A DNA stretch of 64,000 nt, taken from contig NZ_CALMZC010000051.1 in NCBI RefSeq assembly GCF_937873765.1, positions 26,647 to 90,646 of the forward strand. The letters run 5' to 3'. The notes below the pieces were generated by a model. It had not been told where the DNA came from and did not search any database. It saw nothing but the letters and a program-made list of their open reading frames with translations. This DNA comes from an uncultured Thiothrix sp. (GTDB lineage: Bacteria; Pseudomonadota; Gammaproteobacteria; Thiotrichales; Thiotrichaceae). The position numbers were made by a program, and so were the translations under genes. Positions 46,601-53,002 of this stretch are shown in pieces (within the stretch, counting starts at the first letter, position 1; each line of letters opens with the position of its first letter).

Positions 46601-46752
46601 CTTCTGTATTACCAGAAGGCGTTTATACCTATCGCTATATTGCTAAAGCCACTACACCGGGGATTTTTATAGTACCTCCAACTAAGGCTGAGGAAATGTA
46701 CGCTCCTGAAACCTTTGGACGTAGCGCTTCAACCAAGGTAGTCATTCAATAA
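40675..46752 (+). CDS. bacterial alpha-2-macroglobulin with thioester motif
   Basis: 2025 aa with signal peptide (MSLLQKINFMAICIVMSINPVIAAE; no lipobox Cys). A protease-trapping protein of the periplasm: MG domains (TRYAPQGEVPVAQQISISFDRPM; DRHLYRPNEQVHIKGWLR; IEFRTPEFEV-like segment), bait-like region, A2M core (TNFNPLAVFVPNLQTDANGK, LTRYRIMAIAAQD), the thioester motif CSEQ at about C1533 in YPFSCSEQVASRVL, alpha-6/6 thioester domain (GGFSLWERGQDWPYVTAH) and receptor-like C-terminus. ATG 40675 is preferred over an upstream in-frame TTG/GTG extension because it starts the signal peptide. pbpC, a frequent neighbour of this family, is not adjacent. Confidence 0.93.
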   Translation: MSLLQKINFMAICIVMSINPVIAAELEPIQGTPALTEFPARISEDSSRASKPADAMIVVQPQALSAEETKTLLGRLPPLPITEDEKPFALRPASEPPPKVGVTLEQSFPPSPNTSSIPPSTKTGSLSITRYAPQGEVPVAQQISISFDRPMVAVSTQTQTLVESVPVKMTPTVEGAWRWAGTQTLVFEAKGGVRLPMATEFKLSVPADTQAADGSRLGQALAWSFKTPSLKLEQSYPSGDAVALTPILFLSFNQRINPQALLSYIQAEAKGQPLKLRLAAADEIKAVPELDSLIKQALPEQYLVLKLEQVLPPQTQVIVKLAAQAPSAEGSRLAPAQNLYSFSTYAPLRMTEKACGYAERCTRYDPVSFQFNNELAPEQDLNQLISISPKPTKVSMQANANGLWIQAPWQADTSYTITLAAELRDSYGQILGRPQKFSFKASKSPASLSLIDKTLLTLDPNLPAELPVYTNNFKTLKVTIQQVAPSDWPSYIKLLQALNSRQAPAPFKLPGKTVSSQTLTLQEQTDTTVVTPIKLESWLKNGKLGHLLVLIEPGEASVKPRAIDGEPQPRLVWVQGTQMGLDAYAYSRQLLVWVGDLNTGKALDQVRLSLHSSASKEISQQAADPQGLAKLDYLQNPPNPETVLPVTEPEPTIRWLEAQHGEDLALLPESEYLWAANSWQPTPASTQWLWYVVDDRHLYRPNEQVHIKGWLRSRDASPASPLTLPKNLKRLNYEVLDSAGNKIAEGKAPFTGLGGFNLDFKLPDTPNLGAATLSLTVPDQPEMIAYNHSFEIQEFRTPEFEVKTELINPEPYLGNTAIHLAANANYYAGGGLAAAPVNWRLNASLQAYTPPNRDEWAFGLVQPYWLRVWMPPSTTVSADFQGKTDQAGRQQLLIQPELSKYPLPVSMAAEARVSDVNRQEWVSSSTWLIHPSEVYVGLKTDSYFVEHNQPLSIQIITTDIEGKVLANTPIVVELGIADLTKDANGAVLKNPQRCMVQSDTKGLAQCEFKLEEAGQYQITATTMDQSGRRNMTRITRWVSGETEVETPTASTVEAQQLPIIADKEIYAPNETAKLLIQAPFKDAEGLLLMNHNGLLSEQRFNIQGNSHILELPLKAEWLPNVQVHIELTGKTARFTTDKTQSLPERPAFATGNLNLKISKAERVLKVEVTPEKDTLAPAEETPIHLSIQNQQGQAVANAEVALIVVDEAILAAGNYQLTDPLEIFYPLAEAYLQPQALRTSVLVPNLAELSKDKSDVFMQGEQANLGGAARVAAFIVQPRAVMRSRIAAEASKMVMYAAADAAASPEPKTAGAINLRTNFNPLAVFVPNLQTDANGKVSTTIKLPDNLTRYRIMAIAAQDAIYYGKGESHLTARKPLMVRPSAPRFLNYGDSFEFPVVLQNQTDQALPVKVALGASNLELTAAQAYAFELPANQRVEVRFPTKTLQAGQAHYQIAAIANDLSDAAMGSLPVWTPATTEAFATYGVLDRGAISQPLATPKAVIPAFGQLEISTSSTALQSLTDAYLYLQGYPFSCSEQVASRVLSTSALKDVLQAFKTKDLPDPEAIQQSMQRDLALLVQRQTPEGGFSLWERGQDWPYVTAHTVHALLRAKAKGYTVNEQALEMGLNYLRQLEQYFPDDYSKEVRHYIKAYSLYVRELGGDQDRAAVSSLITQAGGVSQLPSEALGWLLAVLANDTTATQQRQTLIRELMNRSTETASGAAIKAELNTGGYWVMHSERAVNGIALEALIKAQPKSDLIPKLVKALQSKRTQGHWGSTQDNVFVLLGLDQYFQTYESQTPDFVAKAWLGTDFAGEYRFKGRSTESMQTEIPMEWLLKGEARRDLVLAKEGEGRLYYRLGLNYAPQDLELQPAEHGFTVTRHYRGLDKPEDVKQHADGSWQIKVGSRVEVTLMMQANAERYHVALVDPLPAGLEAVNPALAVSSQQIPENPELAPIPFSWRGSWYEQQNLRDERVEAFTSVLPEGVYTYRYIAKATTPGIFIVPPTKAEEMYAPETFGRSASTKVVIQ

Positions 46753-46811
46753 TAGTCGTTTAAGGTTAGATAGTTGGGTGAGGTTTCATCGCTTCACCCC
46801 CATTTCCAGCA

Positions 46812-47666
46812 TTAAAGCTGATGCTTAGCTAAAAAGGTGACAATATCCCGATAGCTTGGATTCAAACCGCGTAAAGGCTTAGCGAGGCTGGCTAGTACTC
46901 GCACGTGCTCTACGTTCGGATAAATGTGCAGCTCCACTGATACCTTGGCTTGCTGCAAAGCCTCAGCAAAACGTCGGCTATGTTTAGGCAGTACACGCTC
47001 ATCGACTTCACCGTGCAATAGTAAAGTGGGCGGGACGTATAGCGGCAGATTCAACGTCGGATTCACGTCTTGTGGTTTAGCTTGACCAAATACTTGCGCG
47101 ACTTCTGTCAATTCGAGTGGTAAATCATAAGGGCCTGCTAAGCCAATTAAGGCTTTCACTGGAGTTTTTACCTTGAATTTTTGTAGATAGGGTGGTTTGG
47201 TCGCTAAGAGAGCGGCAGCATGGGCACCGGACGAATGCCCCATTAGAATAAAAGGTTGTAAAGGTTCACCCAGTAGACTGGTGGCATTCATTTCTAAATG
47301 AGCAAGCGCTTGAGCCACATCCTCGATGATTTCTGGATATTTAACGGTAGGATAGAGTCGATAGTTGGGAATAATGACCGGATGCCCTAAAGCCGTTAAG
47401 GCTTCGGCCACAAATAAGAAATCTTCTTTGCTGCCACTACGCCAAGCACCACCAAAGACAAATAAAATCGGGGCTTTACCCGCATGTTTTTGCTTGGGCA
47501 AATAAATGTCCATGCGTTGGCGCGCATGATTACCATAAGCCTGTTCATGCAGCTCAAAGCCCGATTTAGGAATAGTCGCATTCAAAACTTTAGCCGGTGC
47601 CAAAGTGACACAACCAGCAGCGAGCGCTAACAGAAAAGCAGATAAGCCAATAAGTTTGAGTTTCAT
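46812..47666 (-). CDS. alpha/beta-hydrolase lipoprotein (carboxylesterase-like)
   Basis: 284 aa; signal peptide with lipobox LAAGC, so membrane-attached. Esterase features: ILFVFGGAWRSGSKEDF (an HGGGW-type oxyanion motif with F in place of H), nucleophile elbow ILMGHSSGAHAAALL, HGEVDERVLPKHS (Asp) and YPNVEHVRVL (His). BD-FAE/esterase-lipase family; substrate unknown. Convergent with the alpha-2-macroglobulin gene. Confidence 0.85.
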   Translation of the reverse strand: MKLKLIGLSAFLLALAAGCVTLAPAKVLNATIPKSGFELHEQAYGNHARQRMDIYLPKQKHAGKAPILFVFGGAWRSGSKEDFLFVAEALTALGHPVIIPNYRLYPTVKYPEIIEDVAQALAHLEMNATSLLGEPLQPFILMGHSSGAHAAALLATKPPYLQKFKVKTPVKALIGLAGPYDLPLELTEVAQVFGQAKPQDVNPTLNLPLYVPPTLLLHGEVDERVLPKHSRRFAEALQQAKVSVELHIYPNVEHVRVLASLAKPLRGLNPSYRDIVTFLAKHQL

Positions 47667-47827
47667 CCACTGACTATAGATAAATCTGTTTCAAGTTGCG
47701 CAAAGGCTGAGATTTTTTAGGGGTAGTAGTGGTTTGCTAGCTTGGGCACGAGTTTAGAGCAAACTAGCTTAGTGATAGGGTGATGCATGCTAAACTAGGC
47801 TTACGCCCAATTAGGTCTTAGCCCACT

Positions 47828-49384
47828 ATGACAGCACGTAAAAAACTCCCCATCGGTATCCAAACCTTCGCCCGTATTCGAGAAGAGGGTTATTACTATG
47901 TCGATAAAACTCATCTAGCACAGGAGCTAGTGAATGAGGGCGTGCATTACTTTCTCTCGCGTCCGCGCCGTTTTGGTAAAAGCCTATTTTTAGACACGCT
48001 CAAAGAACTGTTTGAAGGGAATGAACCGTTATTTAGAGGTTTAGCCATCCATGATCAATGGGATTGGTCAGTTCAGTATCCGGTATTAAGAATTAGTTTT
48101 GGCAGTGGGAATTTTAATGAAGTAGATTTTCTAGCAAAAAGCCTAGCTGAGCAATTGACAGTATTGGAACAACAGTGGGGACTTTCTGCTGTCTTTGAAA
48201 CGGCATCAGGACGGTTTAAATCACTGATTCAACAGGTGGAGCAGCAAACCCATTTACCTGTAGTCATTCTAATAGATGAATACGACAAACCAATATTAGA
48301 TGCACTGGAAAACCGTGACTTAGCGAGTGCGAATCGAGATTTTTTACGCGGATTTTATAGCACCATTAAAGATTACGATGCCAAGATCAAATTTAGTTTT
48401 CTCACGGGCGTGACGAAATTCTCCAAGGTGAGCTTATTTTCAGGTTTGAATAACCTCAAAGATATTACCCTAGATAAACGTTACAGCACCCTATGCGGTT
48501 ATACCGATCAGGATATAGATACTGTATTTGCAACAGAGTTAGCAGGCTTAGATCGAGACAGTATTCGCTACTGGTATAACGGCTATAACTGGCTAGGGGA
48601 GGGAGTCTATAACCCCTTCGATGTCCTGAATCTATTTGATCGCCGCGAGTTTAAAAACTACTGGTTTGAAACCGGAACGCCCGCCTTCCTGATTCGCCAC
48701 TTAGCCAATAACCAATTCTTCACCCCTCAGTTAGAACAACTTCAATCGGATGAAGCTTTACTCTCGGCTTTTGACATAGAACACATCAGCAATGAGGCGC
48801 TGTTATTTCAGACGGGCTACCTCACCATTCACCAAGTCGAACAACCGATGCTAGGTTACTGGTTTTACACCTTAGGTTATCCCAACCATGAAGTGAAAAG
48901 CAGCCTCAACACGAGTTTACTCAGTGCCTATGGAGTTAATGAAAGCTTGGCACTACGTAACCGCATTACCCTGATTAAAATTCTGCAACGCAATGCTGTA
49001 GAAGAGCTACAAGGCTTATTCCACGCTTTTTTCGCTAGTATTCCGCATCAATGGTATGACAGCAGTCGAGGGATCTTAGCGCATTACGAGGGTTACTATG
49101 CCTCGATCTTTTACTCCCATTTTGCCGCGCTGGGGATCGACACCATTGTCGAAGATAGTTCGAGTTTGGGGCGCTTAGATATGGCGGTCAAATTCAATGG
49201 GCGCATTTACTTATTTGAATTCAAAGTGATTGAACATAGTTCTGAGGGTGAAGCGCTCCGACAAATCCATGACAAGCGCTATGCGGATAAATATCGGGCA
49301 TTGAATCAGCCCTTATATTTAATCGGGGTGGAGTTTAGTAAGATCACACGTAATATTGTGGGTTTTGCGATTGAGCAGGGGTAG
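47828..49384 (+). CDS. AAA-ATPase-like / PD-(D/E)XK nuclease superfamily protein
   Basis: 518 aa matching the common AAA-ATPase-like (PF09820) plus PD-(D/E)XK (PF08011) architecture: KLPIGIQTFARIREEGYYYVDKT, SRPRRFGKSLFLDTLKELFEG (P-loop-like GK-S), VVILIDEYDKPILDAL (Walker B-like), FSFLTGVTKFSKVSLFSGLNNLKDI, and C-terminal LDMAVKFNGRIYLFEFKVIE with the nuclease D...ExK. Found in many copies in some genomes; function unsettled. Its upstream motif CATGCTAAACTAGG resembles the one before the Rpn gene at 62328. Confidence 0.85.
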   Translation: MTARKKLPIGIQTFARIREEGYYYVDKTHLAQELVNEGVHYFLSRPRRFGKSLFLDTLKELFEGNEPLFRGLAIHDQWDWSVQYPVLRISFGSGNFNEVDFLAKSLAEQLTVLEQQWGLSAVFETASGRFKSLIQQVEQQTHLPVVILIDEYDKPILDALENRDLASANRDFLRGFYSTIKDYDAKIKFSFLTGVTKFSKVSLFSGLNNLKDITLDKRYSTLCGYTDQDIDTVFATELAGLDRDSIRYWYNGYNWLGEGVYNPFDVLNLFDRREFKNYWFETGTPAFLIRHLANNQFFTPQLEQLQSDEALLSAFDIEHISNEALLFQTGYLTIHQVEQPMLGYWFYTLGYPNHEVKSSLNTSLLSAYGVNESLALRNRITLIKILQRNAVEELQGLFHAFFASIPHQWYDSSRGILAHYEGYYASIFYSHFAALGIDTIVEDSSSLGRLDMAVKFNGRIYLFEFKVIEHSSEGEALRQIHDKRYADKYRALNQPLYLIGVEFSKITRNIVGFAIEQG

Positions 49385-49492
49385 AACAACGGGGCAATAA
49401 ACACGTACAACTCCTAGCAAACTCTCTGTTTAGTCAAAAAAAGGGTAATATAAACACCCAGACTAGCCAGACTAAACCGTTAGGAGGAAACC

Positions 49493-50488
49493 ATGTCCGA
49501 GCAGCAATTGATAGATCGTTTTGGGCGGCGTATTAATTATGTACGTTTGTCAGTCACCGATCGTTGCGATTTTCGCTGTGTATATTGCATGGCAGAGGAT
49601 ATGGTGTTTGTCCCACGTGAACAGCTACTCACTTTAGAAGAAATGAGCCGGATTGGCCGCGCGTTTGTGCATTATGGGGTCAGCAAAATTCGCCTTACGG
49701 GGGGCGAGCCACTGACGCGGCGGAATGTGCTGCAACTTTGTGAAGATTTAGGGCAGCTAGACGGTTTGCGCGATTTCACGATCACTACTAATGGTAGCCA
49801 GTTGCCCAAGTATGCCGCTGCTTTAAAGCAAGCAGGTATTACCCGCATTAATATCAGCCTCGATACGCTCAAGCCAGATCGTTTTAAAGCACTGACGCGC
49901 ACCGGTGAAATTGAGCAGACTTTAAATGGGCTTGAGGCTGCCTTAGCGCAAGGCTTCAAGCGCATTAAGCTTAATGCCGTAATTTTAAAAAATCGTAATC
50001 ATGATGAAGTGATCGATTTAGTTGAATTTGCCCGTGACAAGGGCTGTGATATTTCCTTTATTGAGGAAATGCCTTTGGGAGTGATCGGTGATCATGATCG
50101 CGCTGAAGCTTATTATTCCAGCGATGAAATTCTAAGGGATTTACGCACACGTTTTGATTTGCAGCCGATAGCTGAGCAAACCGGTGGACCTTCTAAGTAT
50201 TATTCTTTTCCAGATTATCCCAGCCGTGTGGGGTTTATTTCGCCGCATAGTCATAATTTCTGCGGGGATTGTAATCGGGTACGTGTTACGGCAGAAGGGC
50301 GCTTGCTCTTGTGCTTAGGGCAGGAACATTCGGTGGATTTGCGGCGGGTGCTGCGTGCCCATCCTTTAGATGATCAACCTCTCTATGATGCCTTGGAAAA
50401 GGCTATGCAGATTAAACCACAAGGACACGAGTTTAATCTGCAAGCCAAGCCAGTCTTATTTCGGCATATGAATGCAACTGGCGGTTGA
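49493..50488 (+). CDS. moaA: GTP 3',8-cyclase
   Basis: 331 aa radical-SAM enzyme, first step of molybdopterin synthesis. The N-terminal [4Fe-4S] cluster motif CDFRCVYC, RLTGGEPLTRRNV, and the C-terminal cluster CGDCNRVRVTAEGRLLLC are present, as is the essential C-terminal GG (NATGG). AGGAGG sits 6-8 bp before the ATG. Other cofactor genes (mobA, mobB-moeA) are at 26.7-29.1 kb. Confidence 0.97.
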   Translation: MSEQQLIDRFGRRINYVRLSVTDRCDFRCVYCMAEDMVFVPREQLLTLEEMSRIGRAFVHYGVSKIRLTGGEPLTRRNVLQLCEDLGQLDGLRDFTITTNGSQLPKYAAALKQAGITRINISLDTLKPDRFKALTRTGEIEQTLNGLEAALAQGFKRIKLNAVILKNRNHDEVIDLVEFARDKGCDISFIEEMPLGVIGDHDRAEAYYSSDEILRDLRTRFDLQPIAEQTGGPSKYYSFPDYPSRVGFISPHSHNFCGDCNRVRVTAEGRLLLCLGQEHSVDLRRVLRAHPLDDQPLYDALEKAMQIKPQGHEFNLQAKPVLFRHMNATGG

Positions 50489-50605
50489 GTAACAAGCATG
50501 ACTGTTCTAACTTTGCAGCTAACCCTACGAAAACTCTAGCCTTTTGGCAGGTTTGAAAGCTCAGTCTATGCTTTGGGCACAGAAAATAACCAAGCCAGGA
50601 TAATT

Positions 50606-51667
50606 ATGAAGCTTTTTGAACCACTACAACTCGGCTCGCTGACGATTCCTAACCGGATGCTGATGGCGCCCCTAACCCGCATACGTGCAGGTATGGAGCA
50701 TTTGCCTAACGCTTTGATGGCTGAATACTATGCACAACGTGCTAGTGCTGGCCTAATCATCTCCGAATGCACCATGATTCTGCCGAATACCTCAGCTTTC
50801 ATTGCTGAGCCGGGCATTTATTCAGCCGAGCAAGTCGAAGCTTGGAAACAAGTGACTGCAGCCGTGCATGCGAAAGGTGGGAAAATTTTCCTCCAAATTT
50901 GGCATGCAGGACGGGCAGCGCATCCCAATATGTGTGATGGTCAGCAGCCAATTTCAGCTAGTGCGCTGGCAATTGAAGGTGATACACACACTCCACAAGG
51001 TAAAGCTAATTATGTGATACCGCGTGCAGTGCAGGTTGAGGAAATTCAAAGTTTAGTCAAAGCCTTCGCAGATGCTGCCCGTAAGGCCATTCAAGCAGGT
51101 TTCGATGGGGTAGAGGTACATGGAGCGAACGGTTATTTGATTGACCAATTCCTGCGTGATGGCTCGAATAAACGCACAGACAATTATGGCGGTTCAGTTG
51201 AAAATCGTTCTCGTTTCTTGTTTGAAGTACTCACGGCCGTTGCTGCTGAAATTGGTAGTGAGCGGGTAGGGTTGCGCTTATCGCTCTTAAATAGCTACAA
51301 CAGCATGATTGATAGCGATCCGGCCGGTTTAGCTAGTTTCTTAGGCGAGCGTTTGAATGAGTTCAAGTTAGCTTATGTTCACATGATGCGTAGTGATTTC
51401 TTCGGCATACAACAGGGCGATGTACTTACCCCGATGCGTGCCGCTTATCAAGGTGTGATCATCAGTAATATGGGCTATAGCGCTGAAGAAGCTGAACAAG
51501 CAATTGCCGATCGTCAAGTTGATGCAGTTGCGTTTGGAACGGGCTTCTTAGCAAATCCTGATTTGCCAGAGCGGATCCGTACAGGGGCGGTTTGGAATGC
51601 ACCAAATCCGCATACCTTCTATACACCAGGGCCAGAAGGCTATACGGATTATCCGTTTTTAGGCTGA
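50606..51667 (+). CDS. Old Yellow Enzyme family NADH:flavin oxidoreductase
   Basis: 353 aa FMN enoate reductase: LFEPLQLGSLTIPNRMLMAPLTR at the start, QIWHAGRAAHPN, VEVHGANGYLIDQFLRDGSN and RTDNYGGSVENRSRF. Close to NemA/xenobiotic-reductase-like enzymes. ATG 50606 starts the canonical N-terminus. It lies next to, but on the opposite strand from, the tryptophan-degradation operon; a role there is not implied by sequence. Confidence 0.92.
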   Translation: MKLFEPLQLGSLTIPNRMLMAPLTRIRAGMEHLPNALMAEYYAQRASAGLIISECTMILPNTSAFIAEPGIYSAEQVEAWKQVTAAVHAKGGKIFLQIWHAGRAAHPNMCDGQQPISASALAIEGDTHTPQGKANYVIPRAVQVEEIQSLVKAFADAARKAIQAGFDGVEVHGANGYLIDQFLRDGSNKRTDNYGGSVENRSRFLFEVLTAVAAEIGSERVGLRLSLLNSYNSMIDSDPAGLASFLGERLNEFKLAYVHMMRSDFFGIQQGDVLTPMRAAYQGVIISNMGYSAEEAEQAIADRQVDAVAFGTGFLANPDLPERIRTGAVWNAPNPHTFYTPGPEGYTDYPFLG

Positions 51668-51724
51668 TTGTTTTAGTGGAGGGCTAGTTGCTGTTTTCAG
51701 GTAACTAGCTTTTAAAATACCGTT

Positions 51725-52141
51725 TTACTCCGGTAAGACCGCTGTCGCCTCAATCTCCACTTTTGCCCGATCTTCAATTAAAGCGACCACTTGCACCATC
51801 GCCATTGCCGGAAAATGTGCACCTAAAATCCGTTTATAAACGCGCCCAATTTCACGTAAATTGGCAAGGTATTCATGCTTGTCAGTGATATACCAAGTGA
51901 GACGCACGATATGTTCTGGTTTGGCGTTGGCTTCGTTGAGAACTTCAACGATATTTTTTAAGGTCTGCTCGATTTGGCCTACGAAATCATCGGTCTCAAA
52001 TTCTTGTTGTCCATTCCAACCGATGTGTCCGCCTAAAAATACCATGCGGCCTTTTGCCACTACGCCATTCGCATAGCCAATCGCAGGTTTCCAATGTTTG
52101 GGATGTAAAAATTCATGGGTCGTTTCCAGCGTTTGTTTCAT
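51725..52141 (-). CDS. RidA/YjgF-family protein, last gene of the kyn operon
   Basis: 138 aa, RidA fold (VAKGRMVFLGGHIGWNGQQEF, QIEQTLKNIVEVLNEANAK, VEIEATAVLP). True RidA has an arginine in the YPARS-type loop that holds the imine substrate; here the loop reads FPAMAMV, so that Arg is Met, placing it in an uncharacterised Rid subgroup. It follows kynA by 21 bp. RidA proteins hydrolyse enamines/imines, and the 2-aminobenzoyl-CoA pathway must lose ammonia from an enamine-type intermediate, so a role there is a reasonable inference. Confidence 0.82.
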   Translation of the reverse strand: MKQTLETTHEFLHPKHWKPAIGYANGVVAKGRMVFLGGHIGWNGQQEFETDDFVGQIEQTLKNIVEVLNEANAKPEHIVRLTWYITDKHEYLANLREIGRVYKRILGAHFPAMAMVQVVALIEDRAKVEIEATAVLPE

Positions 52142-52162
52142 TGTTTTATACCTTCACGAAAC

Positions 52163-53002
52163 TTATAAAATAGTGCGTACATGCCAAAGCTCAGGGAAGA
52201 GTTCAACTTCCAACATCCGCCGTAAATAGGAAACCCCACCCGTGCCACCTGTACCCCGTTTGAAGCCAATAATACGTTCTACCGTGGTGACATGATTAAA
52301 ACGCCAGCGTCGGAAGTAATCTTCAAAATCAACTAGTTTTTCAGCGAGTTGATATAAATCCCAATAGCGTTCGGTGTTTTGATAAACCACTTTCCACGCT
52401 TGCATCACCGCATCGTTCGCTGCATGGGGTAGGCGTAAATTCCGTCCTAGCACTTCTTGCGGAATGGGAATACCTGCTTTAGCGATTAAGTTTAAGGCTT
52501 CATCGTATAAACTGGGTTGCGCCAGCTCATTTTCTAGTAGCTGTAAAATATCTGGGTGATGCTCATGCGGGCGCAGCATCGCTGTATTCCGATTGCCAAG
52601 GATATATTCAATCTGCCGATATTGATGCGATTGAAAGCCCGAACTTTGCCCCAACTGCTCACGAAATTGCGTATATTCGCTTGGCGTCATGGTGCGTAGC
52701 ACCTCCCAAGCATTATTGAGTTGTTCAAAAATCCGCGCGACCCGTGCCAGCATTTTAAAGGCATTCGGCAAACGGCCAGCACGCAAAGCTTGGCGAGCGG
52801 CTACTAATTCATGCACAGCCAGCCGCATCCATAACTCTGAAGTCTGGTGCTGGATAATAAATAGCATCTCATCATGCTTATTCGTCAGCGGCTTTTGAGC
52901 ATTTAATAGCGTGTCGATCTGTAAATAATCGCCATACGACATGCGCCCATCAAAAGACATTTGTGCGCCTTCATGAGCTGGATCATAAGGGGTATTCGTC
53001 AT
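52163..53002 (-). CDS. kynA: tryptophan 2,3-dioxygenase
   Basis: 279 aa heme dioxygenase opening the indole ring of L-tryptophan to N-formylkynurenine. Family segments: [36 protein letters not shown] (distal His region), [38 protein letters not shown] (proximal heme His) and [18 protein letters not shown]. Start overlaps the stop of the ligase-kynureninase gene (ATGA). First catabolic step, though near the operon end. Confidence 0.97.
   Translation of the reverse strand: MTNTPYDPAHEGAQMSFDGRMSYGDYLQIDTLLNAQKPLTNKHDEMLFIIQHQTSELWMRLAVHELVAARQALRAGRLPNAFKMLARVARIFEQLNNAWEVLRTMTPSEYTQFREQLGQSSGFQSHQYRQIEYILGNRNTAMLRPHEHHPDILQLLENELAQPSLYDEALNLIAKAGIPIPQEVLGRNLRLPHAANDAVMQAWKVVYQNTERYWDLYQLAEKLVDFEDYFRRWRFNHVTTVERIIGFKRGTGGTGGVSYLRRMLEVELFPELWHVRTIL

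Noticed and set aside
50606..51667. Old Yellow Enzyme as a member of the tryptophan-degradation operon
   Set aside because: It is on the opposite strand, convergent with the operon, and ACMR already contains its own OYE reductase domain; no sequence evidence links it to the pathway.
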